Under the pieces are notes generated by a model that worked only from the letters and a program-made list of their open reading frames with translations, was not told the DNA's origin and did no database searches. From Bacteroidales bacterium (GTDB lineage Bacteria > Bacteroidota > Bacteroidia > Bacteroidales > UBA3824): a stretch of DNA of 5,246 bases. The stretch lies in the NCBI GenBank assembly GCA_016287995.1, contig JAEEXW010000237.1:1-5246 (forward strand). Reading direction: 5' to 3'. Positions within the stretch are counted from its first letter, which is position 1, and every line of letters begins with the position of its first letter. Shown here piece by piece: positions 1-5,113 of the stretch. Both the position numbers and the translations under genes were made by a program.

Positions 1-6
1 ATTTTG

Positions 7-79
7 TCGGAGTGAAGAGACTCGAACTCTTGACCTCTACGTCCCGAACGTAGCACGCTACCAACTGCGCTACACCCCG
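7..79 (-). tRNA. tRNA-Pro (anticodon CGG)
   Basis: Read on the minus strand, this folds into a complete 73-nt cloverleaf. The acceptor stem is CGGGGTG/CACTCCG with one G-T wobble. The D stem is GCGC/GCGT. The anticodon stem is a perfect CTACG/CGTAG enclosing the loop TTCGGGA, and the T stem AAGAG/CTCTT encloses TTCGAGT. The anticodon CGG (plus-strand bases 44-46) reads the proline codon CCG. The C1-G72 pair, A73 and G37 are all typical identity features of bacterial tRNA-Pro. The bases after A73 are CAA rather than CCA, so the 3' CCA must be added after transcription. The gene has its own promoter at 111-142. Any gene downstream of it lies outside the window. Confidence 0.97.
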
Positions 80-110
80 ATTGTGCTGTCTTCATCTCTG
101 AATTGCGGTG

Positions 111-142
111 CAAAGGTAAAACGAATTTTTTAATCCTCCAAA
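111..142 (-). promoter_or_regulatory. Bacteroidota-type promoter of the tRNA-Pro gene
   Basis: On the minus strand there is a -33 element TTTG (plus-strand 139-142), a 20-nt spacer, and a -7 element TACCTTTG (plus-strand 111-118). This matches the known Bacteroides primary-sigma consensus TTTG-N19-21-TAnnTTTG exactly. Transcription would start near 104 and leave a leader of about 25 nt before the mature tRNA 5' end at 79. It is also the best single indicator of the host phylum. Confidence 0.85.
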
Positions 143-270
143 TTTTTTTTTATTTTTTATCTGAAAAAATATTATTTTTCTATGTATTCCTTTGATTCAT
201 AACATTTTAATAAAAAAAACTTTTTTTTGTTTAAAAAAATTCAATTTTCCTTGATTTATATGAAAAAAAA
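143..270. other. A/T-tract-rich divergent intergenic region, possibly curved DNA
   Basis: The stretch between the divergent tRNA and lipoprotein genes contains eight runs of 5-9 A or T, at about 143-151, 153-158, 164-169, 175-179, 212-219, 221-228, 233-239 and 263-270. Many tract centres lie roughly 9-11 bp, or a multiple of that, apart, which is the arrangement that bends DNA. I see no ORF, RNA gene or conventional operator here. The A8/T8 pair at 212-228 could form an A/T-only hairpin, but without a G/C stem it is not a credible terminator. Confidence 0.45.
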
Positions 271-282
271 TTTCTAAATTTA
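250..282 (+). promoter_or_regulatory. Candidate promoter for the lipoprotein gene and downstream genes
   Basis: CTTG at 250-253, a 21-nt spacer and TAAATTTA at 275-282 resemble the Bacteroidota consensus TTTG-N19-21-TAnnTTTG with one mismatch in each element. It would start transcription near 289, giving a leader of about 35 nt before the ATG at 323. A second -7-like sequence, TAAAATTG at 291-298, lacks a matching upstream element. In such A/T-rich DNA a chance match is quite possible. Confidence 0.35.
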
Positions 283-322
283 ACCTCGACTAAAATTGCT
301 AAATGTAACGATTTTGTAAGTA

Positions 323-1213
323 ATGAACAAACTTTTGAATATCAAATGTTTAACGGCTACTTTGGCTGTGTTTTTCGCCCTTTGTGGTTGCAACAACTCC
401 GGCAATTCCAACGTTAAAAACGCGGAATCCGACCAAAATCAGGTCTCTGCCGGTACTCAAAACCAACAAAATGACGGTCAGGAAAACCCGTCTGAACAGG
501 TCATTCAAAAACAAGAGGAACTAAAAGAAGACCCCGAAGCCGAACCCGTAGCCGCAGAAGAAGTAATGGAAGCGTATTCTTGCCCGTCAGAACTGAAATT
601 CTGTCCGCAAAGCAGCGAATACTTGTACGAAAAATTTTACCCTATCGGCTGGTCAAAAAACGGTCTGTTCGCTTATATTATAGAACCCGTTGACGAGGCC
701 GCAGGTCAGTACTTCTTCAAATTCGTCATCAAAAATATGATTAACGACAAGGAAGTATGGTCCTGGTCGCCCGATGACGAACCCGAAAAAGGCAATGTAA
801 GACAAATGTGGAAGGATTACGGAATCACTTTCACCGGCAAACTCAGCGAATACAAAATCATTCAACAAAAAAACATCAAACTCTTAGGCAGCGAATTTTC
901 TTACAAGGACAAAAAGTTTAAGGTTACCATCGAAAACAAAATGGAAACAAATGAGGATTTTGGTTTCGATGTGGTAAAGTCAACTAGTATTTTTATAAAA
1001 TGCCCGGAACTCGGAACGAAAAAAATTCATTCCTACACCGAAAACGAATATAATTTATGTGTCGGAAAAATCGTTCAGGGCGTTTTGCTGAGCCCGTTTG
1101 AAGACAGAGTTGCCGTACTCGTTAAAACAGAAAGGTGCGGTTACGAAGGTCCTCCTAACGTAGTGGAAGAGTTTCTCGTAGGTTCTAACCTCGTGGAATC
1201 TTTCAAAAAATAG
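323..1213 (+). CDS. Predicted lipoprotein with acidic/Gln-rich linker, function unknown
   Basis: This 296-residue protein starts with a lipoprotein signal: basic N-terminus, hydrophobic core (about residues 10-20) and lipobox L20-C21-G22-C23, so C23 should be lipidated. Residues 24-80 are a low-complexity Asn/Gln/Glu-rich linker. The folded part, about residues 85-296, contains FYPIGWSKNGLFAYI near 105-119 and ends with VLLSPFEDRVAVLVK followed by GYEGP near 254-277. From memory these two blocks resemble the secreted DUF2259-type family (a 'GxSxDGxxFAY' start and an 'LSPxxxxxAVxV...GxEGP' end), but I cannot confirm that. The linker is not the compact acidic export signal known from Bacteroides surface lipoproteins, so inner or outer membrane placement is open. 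No Shine-Dalgarno sequence precedes the ATG; the start is chosen because it gives the complete signal peptide. It lies 48 nt before the amidase gene with no terminator between, so co-transcription is possible. Confidence 0.8.
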   Translation: MNKLLNIKCLTATLAVFFALCGCNNSGNSNVKNAESDQNQVSAGTQNQQNDGQENPSEQVIQKQEELKEDPEAEPVAAEEVMEAYSCPSELKFCPQSSEYLYEKFYPIGWSKNGLFAYIIEPVDEAAGQYFFKFVIKNMINDKEVWSWSPDDEPEKGNVRQMWKDYGITFTGKLSEYKIIQQKNIKLLGSEFSYKDKKFKVTIENKMETNEDFGFDVVKSTSIFIKCPELGTKKIHSYTENEYNLCVGKIVQGVLLSPFEDRVAVLVKTERCGYEGPPNVVEEFLVGSNLVESFKK

Positions 1214-1261
1214 GCTTAGAAAAATTATAGATTATCAGGAAATTAATAATATATCGCGAAA

Positions 1262-2083
1262 ATGTTACAAATAAAGGATTATTTGGTTAGCGGAGACAAT
1301 GTCAGAAAAATGGTAAATTGTACCAAGACAAGCGGAGAGTTCGACAAGAATTATCCCGACACCATTGTAATCCACTATACCGCAGGCCCTTACCAGTCAT
1401 CACTCAACACTTTGGTAAATCCCAAGGTAAAAGCCTCCGCCCATGTACTTATCGACAGGGACGGAAGTATTACTCAGTTAATCCCGTTTAACGAAATAGC
1501 ATGGCATGCCGGCGAAAGTTCATACGGCGGAAGAAACGGTTTCAACAAATACTCTATCGGTATCGAAATCGTTAATTCCGGACCTTTGACCAAAAGCGGT
1601 AACGTTTACCGTTCGTGGTTTGGCGCGGCTTACAATCCGAGCGATGTAGTAGAGGCTATTCACAGAAACCAGTCTACGGCAAAATATTGGCACGTATACA
1701 CCGCAGAACAAATCGAAACTGTACGTCAACTTTGTGCCGAACTGATTGAGGCTTACCCGAATATCAAAAACATTCTCGGACATGAAGAAATTTCTCCGGG
1801 CAGAAAAACCGATCCGGGTCCAGCATTTCCGCTTGATAGATTGCGTGAACAACTTCTCGGCTCAGACCGTAAGTCTAACGGTGCTGCCGAAATGCCTGAG
1901 ACAGGTCGCGTGGCCGCTAAAACCCTTAACATCAGGTACACACCCGATTCGGAAGGACAACTCGTGGCTCAACCCCTTGAAAAAGGCAAAATGGTGTCAA
2001 TCGTTGACGAGAAAAACGGCTGGTACAAAGTCCGCACAACTATCGAAGGCTGGGTATTCGGCAAATATATTGACGTTAACTAA
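1262..2083 (+). CDS. N-acetylmuramoyl-L-alanine amidase (Amidase_2 fold) with C-terminal SH3-like domain
   Basis: The protein should cut the bond between N-acetylmuramic acid and L-alanine in peptidoglycan. Residues about 30-195 form a zinc amidase domain of the AmpD/T7-lysozyme type. The predicted zinc ligands are H38 (in VIHYTAG), H174 (in LGHEEISPGRKTDPGPAF) and D184. K182 stands at the AmpD catalytic lysine spacing (ligand histidine +8), and E102 in SIGIEIVN matches the conserved glutamate. WHAG at 81-84 is also typical. Residues about 216-273 look like a bacterial SH3 domain (LNIRYTP, then NGWYKVR and GWVFGKYID), a common cell-wall-binding module. There is no signal peptide, so the enzyme is cytosolic unless released by another route, as phage endolysins are. 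All active-site residues are present and the length (273) suits an amidase plus SH3. The next gene starts 12 nt after the stop. A cytosolic recycling enzyme is the alternative, but AmpD proteins lack an SH3 domain. Confidence 0.93.
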   Translation: MLQIKDYLVSGDNVRKMVNCTKTSGEFDKNYPDTIVIHYTAGPYQSSLNTLVNPKVKASAHVLIDRDGSITQLIPFNEIAWHAGESSYGGRNGFNKYSIGIEIVNSGPLTKSGNVYRSWFGAAYNPSDVVEAIHRNQSTAKYWHVYTAEQIETVRQLCAELIEAYPNIKNILGHEEISPGRKTDPGPAFPLDRLREQLLGSDRKSNGAAEMPETGRVAAKTLNIRYTPDSEGQLVAQPLEKGKMVSIVDEKNGWYKVRTTIEGWVFGKYIDVN

Positions 2084-2095
2084 AAAAATTACAAT

Positions 2096-2530
2096 ATGAA
2101 AAAGTGGATAATAATTATCGTTGTAGTACTTGTAGCGCTGATTGCGATAGGTATTTTTTACGAAGCGGGTTATCTGCACTTTAAATCATCGACACTTTCG
2201 GCTCTTGTTGCAGCCCTTGCTTGTCCGTATATGTTCATTAAAAACAAACTTTTCAACCGTAACAGCCCCGAAAGCGTTAACGATATTATCAATAGGGCAA
2301 AAGACGGTCTGATAAACGATGAAGAACACCGCACGGAATACGATGCAAAAGTATCTGCAAAAGAGCAGGAAATCAATGAGTTGAAGGCGCAAGTTAATCA
2401 TCTCACAACTCAGATCCAGAATAAAACCGCCGAAGAAGAAGCGGTTCATACTGCGGTCAGAGAAATGAGTTCCGACGAAATTTCACGCGAATTTGAAAAA
2501 CTATATTACGCCAATGAAAAAGATGATTAA
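2096..2530 (+). CDS. Two-helix membrane protein with coiled-coil tail, holin-like topology
   Basis: I do not recognise a named family in this 144-residue protein. Lys-Lys at residues 2-3 precedes a very hydrophobic helix (about 4-22). A short loop follows, then a second, weaker hydrophobic segment (about 33-48), and then basic residues K49, K51 and R55. By the positive-inside rule both ends face the cytoplasm, giving a membrane hairpin as in class II holins. The rest is charged; about residues 80-115 are Glu/Lys/Gln-rich with coiled-coil character, an unusually long tail for a holin. It begins 12 nt after the amidase stop, and its last 17 nt overlap the next gene, which indicates tight coupling in one transcript. 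It could help the amidase cross the membrane or act as a scaffold; neither is shown by sequence. The gene itself is well supported, its role is not. Confidence 0.8.
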   Translation: MKKWIIIIVVVLVALIAIGIFYEAGYLHFKSSTLSALVAALACPYMFIKNKLFNRNSPESVNDIINRAKDGLINDEEHRTEYDAKVSAKEQEINELKAQVNHLTTQIQNKTAEEEAVHTAVREMSSDEISREFEKLYYANEKDD

Positions 2531-2972
2531 AATACGTTTTATATTGGTGTTGGTTTTGGCAGTCTTTTCTGCTGCTGACATTTCGGCGCAAATCACTCTG
2601 ACAAGCGTAAAACCCGGTCAGGAATTGGAACTTAAACCCACCGACGACACGCTTTGGGTTATGAATGACGCAAGAATGAGGTCTGTTATTGAGACAGGCA
2701 GACTTTATAGGATTTCAAAAGAAACCAATGAACTGCTTTCTCAAAAATGTGATACGCTTCAAGAGGTTGTCAATCAGCAGGATTCGCTGATTTCGATTCT
2801 CAAAAGCGACCGCGACTATTACGTTACCGAACTTAAAACTTCAAGGGAGGACGTTATAACAGCAGGAAAAATGGCAAAAAAATACCGCCGCAGAGCAAGA
2901 CTCGCAACTTTCGGTATCGGTGTCGGAGCGGCACTCGGAGTTGTTGTAGGATATTTCTTGTTCAAGGATTAA
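2514..2972 (+). CDS. Exported coiled-coil protein with C-terminal glycine-zipper membrane helix, spanin-like layout
   Basis: I start this gene at the ATG at 2514 rather than the in-frame ATG at 2493, because the 2514 start gives a standard signal peptide: MKKMIKIR, a hydrophobic core at about 9-20, and a likely signal peptidase I site after A25 (ISA|Q). The product is 152 residues. A short region (26-60, with DDTLWVMND) leads into a probable coiled coil at about 66-112. A polybasic patch (KKYRRRAR, 122-129) follows, and then a final hydrophobic helix at about 131-150 with glycines at 134, 138, 142 and 146, a regular GxxxG zipper. There is no lipobox, so it is not a canonical one-piece spanin, though the order of signal, periplasmic coiled coil and C-terminal helix is similar. 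The start lies inside the 3' end of the preceding gene (17-nt overlap), consistent with coupled translation. No family name can be given with confidence. Confidence 0.8.
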   Translation: MKKMIKIRFILVLVLAVFSAADISAQITLTSVKPGQELELKPTDDTLWVMNDARMRSVIETGRLYRISKETNELLSQKCDTLQEVVNQQDSLISILKSDRDYYVTELKTSREDVITAGKMAKKYRRRARLATFGIGVGAALGVVVGYFLFKD

Positions 2973-3017
2973 AGAAATTAAATTAGAGTAATAAACATAA
3001 AAATCTCAAAAAAAATC

Positions 3018-3545
3018 ATGGAAGATCAATACATGGAAATTGTTCCGTATTTCAAGGAACACATGACGGAATACTATTTCAGTATTTACCTGCCGGTAAT
3101 GGTTTGGATGATAATTTCGGTGGTTTTCATCGTGATAATGTTCAGAAAATACACCTTTGGCGACTGGACGGTTGACAATCCCAACCCTTGCGACGGCGAA
3201 ACATTCAACATGCCGCGTGGTACAATCCGCGGTGTTTTAACAATGTCGCTTTTGTTCATAACCGTTGTAATCGAATTGGCGAATGCCAGAATCGTAGGTT
3301 TTGAGCAGGAGTTCCCTGAATTTATGGCGGCGTTCCAAATGATGGTTGCTTTCTACTTCGGCGCAAAAGTTATGCACCATATCAACAGCGTTGATAAGAG
3401 CAAAACCAAAACTCTTGCAGAGGCTGCTACGCAAACCACTTTTACGCAGACTTCGTCGTCTACAACCACAACAACTTCTTACAACGAAAATGGTGTACAG
3501 ACTTACGACAACTCTTATTTCGAGGAGGAAGGAGCGGCAGGTTAA
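3018..3545 (+). CDS. Three-helix membrane protein with MPRGTIRG motif and Ser/Thr-rich tail
   Basis: This 175-residue protein has no signal peptide. Hydrophobic helices are likely at about 21-42, 72-89 and 101-117. Just before the second is MPRGTIRG (65-72), and the third ends in FYFGAK (112-117). From memory this recalls a widespread uncharacterised membrane module with the pattern 'GLPxGSVRAxLxL ... YFGSR', but I know no function for it. Residues about 128-153 are Thr/Ser-rich low complexity, and the C-terminus is acidic (FEEEGAAG). It lies 45 nt after the previous stop with no promoter or terminator seen between, and is the last gene of the rightward group. An alternative start at M6 would hardly change the protein. 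Its stop codon overlaps the stop of the convergent pseudouridine synthase gene. It could be a membrane partner of the other small envelope proteins upstream, but that rests on position only. Confidence 0.78.
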   Translation: MEDQYMEIVPYFKEHMTEYYFSIYLPVMVWMIISVVFIVIMFRKYTFGDWTVDNPNPCDGETFNMPRGTIRGVLTMSLLFITVVIELANARIVGFEQEFPEFMAAFQMMVAFYFGAKVMHHINSVDKSKTKTLAEAATQTTFTQTSSSTTTTTSYNENGVQTYDNSYFEEEGAAG

Positions 3546-5113
3546 AAACCGCTTTCCTTTTCAAATGATAGTTTTTTACCCGTAACAGGGTGAGTAAAAA
3601 CGATTTGTCCGGCATGAAGATACATTCTTCTGCCGGATTTTTTTCCATATAATTCGTCGCCTTTTATCGGAGCATTAAGCCCTTGACAATGAGCAGAATG
3701 AACCCTTAATTGGTGTGTCCGTCCCGTCTCGGGGAAAAATTTTATCCATGTTTCACCGTTTTCTATTTTTATGACTTCATAAAACGTAACTGCCTCTTTT
3801 CCGCTCAGGAAATCAACTTTTTGTCTTGGTCTGTCAAAAAAATCTGTGATTAGTGGCAGAGATATTTTTCCGCGTTTTTGTTTAACCTCGCCTTCCAAAA
3901 TTGCAAAATACGTTTTCTTAATTTTGTGTTCAAAAAACTGCCGCTGAATGTCCACAAAAATCTGCTTGTTTTTTGCGACAATCATCAGTCCGGAAGTCAT
4001 CAAATCCAAACGGTGACAAATCATTAATTCGGTTTTGTCGGGAAATTTTTCGCGCATTGCTGACAAAACCGACCTTTGATTTTTCTTGTCAGGACAACTG
4101 AGCATACCTTCGGGCTTAAAAACAACGCTCAAAAATTCATCATCGTAAATGATTTCGATTTGCTTTTCGGGAAGGTTTTCGAGCGGATTTTTTTCCAAAA
4201 CCAAGCCCTCTAACATAAAATTCAATATCGGTTTGCATTTGGAATTGCACGCGGGATAAAAATTCAAATGTTTTCTGATTTCGCCTTTTGGGGATTTTCC
4301 GTACCAAAATTCCGCAATTTTCAGCGGGTTATAACCATTGAGAAATGCGTGTTGAAGAAGTTTCGGCGCACAACATTCGCCCGCTCCGGCAGGCGGTAAA
4401 GACGGAAAAATTTCCAAAAGCGACTTTTTTTCTCCTTTGAAATTCAGCATTTCAAACTTTGAAAACAACCAATTTTGGAGCGCGTCAGATTTTTGTTTGC
4501 GTAGGATTTTTAAATTTTCATAAACGTCAAGATTATTTTCCAAAGCGGTTAACTCCTTAGAAAATTTTTCTTTCATACGTTTTAATTCTGCCTTTTGAAA
4601 CTGACTCTCTTTTTGGAGTTTTTCCAAATCTGCTGAGTGGCTTTTGCGCTGAAAATCACGTTTTTGCTTTTCCTTTTGCATAAAGGCTTTGTATTCTGAA
4701 ATGGCTTTTTCAGCATTAAATTTTTGTCTGGAAATTTCCTCCAAAAGCGAAGAATATTCCACAGAATTTAGTTTTTCTGAAATTTTCGTAATTTCCTTTT
4801 CTTCGGTTTTGAAATAACCGTTTTCGTCCAAATAGTCAAAAACCGCCGGCACAAAAAAAGCGTGGTTTTCTTTTCCGCAAATCTGTCCCGAATATGCCGC
4901 AAGAAAACCTAATTCACCGCCTTTTTCAACGATTAAAACACCGAACATTTTGCCCGAAGAAATCTCCGGCAAAAAATCCTTAAAAAAATGTTCAACATAC
5001 GCAACTACTAATTTTTGCGCTTTAATACACAGAGAATCAGGCTGATAATAAAACGGATTGTTAAAAACCGTTCTTAATTGGTCAGGTGAATATTTTAATG
5101 GATGAAATCTCAT
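3542..5113 (-). CDS. RluA-family RNA pseudouridine synthase, long form with N-terminal extension
   Basis: It isomerises uridine to pseudouridine in RNA, most likely 23S rRNA or tRNA; the target site cannot be read from sequence. The catalytic domain is residues about 318-515. It has YDDEFLSVVFKPEGMLS at the start, the catalytic motif HRLDLMTSG with nucleophile D370, TGRTHQLRVH at 463-472, and PIKGDELYG and RMYLHAG near the end. The 523-residue length is well above the roughly 220-330 of standard RluA enzymes. The extra N-terminus holds a long Lys/Glu/Gln-rich coiled coil (about 105-215), then a conserved-looking region with GECCAPKLLQHAF (245-257) and YPACNSKCKPI (286-296), whose cysteines C247, C248, C289 and C293 could bind a metal. 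I recall this same arrangement in other long Bacteroidota RluA proteins. The S4 domain of RluD-type enzymes is not evident. Its ATG overlaps the upstream stop codon (ATGA), so it is probably translationally coupled to that gene. Confidence 0.93.
   Translation of the reverse strand: MRFHPLKYSPDQLRTVFNNPFYYQPDSLCIKAQKLVVAYVEHFFKDFLPEISSGKMFGVLIVEKGGELGFLAAYSGQICGKENHAFFVPAVFDYLDENGYFKTEEKEITKISEKLNSVEYSSLLEEISRQKFNAEKAISEYKAFMQKEKQKRDFQRKSHSADLEKLQKESQFQKAELKRMKEKFSKELTALENNLDVYENLKILRKQKSDALQNWLFSKFEMLNFKGEKKSLLEIFPSLPPAGAGECCAPKLLQHAFLNGYNPLKIAEFWYGKSPKGEIRKHLNFYPACNSKCKPILNFMLEGLVLEKNPLENLPEKQIEIIYDDEFLSVVFKPEGMLSCPDKKNQRSVLSAMREKFPDKTELMICHRLDLMTSGLMIVAKNKQIFVDIQRQFFEHKIKKTYFAILEGEVKQKRGKISLPLITDFFDRPRQKVDFLSGKEAVTFYEVIKIENGETWIKFFPETGRTHQLRVHSAHCQGLNAPIKGDELYGKKSGRRMYLHAGQIVFTHPVTGKKLSFEKESGF
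3608..3644 (+). terminator. Strong intrinsic terminator of the rightward gene group, inside the convergent CDS
   Basis: TCCGGCA at 3608-3614 pairs with TGCCGGA at 3631-3637. After a single bulged T (3615), GAAGA (3616-3620) pairs with TCTTC (3626-3630), closing the loop TACAT. This is a 12-bp stem with no mismatch, followed directly by seven T residues (3638-3644), the classic Rho-independent form. It works only in the rightward direction, since there is no T run on the opposite strand. It lies 63 nt after the stop of the three-helix protein gene and within codons for the RMYLHAG region of the opposing pseudouridine synthase gene. Confidence 0.85.

Noticed and set aside
7..79. tRNA-Pro as an integration site for a mobile element carrying the rightward genes
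   Set aside because: Elements normally insert at the tRNA 3' end, which here faces the left edge, away from the cluster. No repeat of the tRNA 3' end and no integrase was seen in the window.
212..228. A8-C-T8 inverted repeat as a terminator
   Set aside because: The stem is entirely A-T with almost no loop, and it lies between two divergent genes where no transcript is expected to end.
653..868. 71-residue open frame on the minus strand
   Set aside because: It is antisense to the lipoprotein gene, with no promoter or conserved features.
1520..1852. 110-residue open frame on the minus strand
   Set aside because: It lies wholly inside the amidase gene, whose catalytic motifs fix the real frame; its translation has no domain or signal features.
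1746..2099. 117-residue open frame on the plus strand in another frame of the amidase 3' half
   Set aside because: The amidase frame here carries the H174/K182/D184 block and the SH3-like domain; the alternative product is Lys/Thr/Ser-rich without recognisable structure.
2493..2513. Upstream ATG as the start of the exported coiled-coil protein
   Set aside because: It would add MKNYITP before the basic n-region and lengthen the overlap with the preceding gene to 38 nt; the ATG at 2514 gives a normal signal peptide.
3346..3585. 79-residue Leu/Arg-rich open frame on the plus strand
   Set aside because: It is a shifted reading of the Thr/Ser-rich tail of the three-helix protein; the repetitive composition explains both its openness and its bias.
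3570..3602. Inverted repeat TTTTACCC / GGGTGAGTAAAA shortly after the convergent stops, as a second terminator
   Set aside because: The arms pair only with a bulge of several bases outside a 4-bp core, no T run follows, and the bases code for the THPVTGKK part of the pseudouridine synthase. The hairpin at 3608-3644 is far better.
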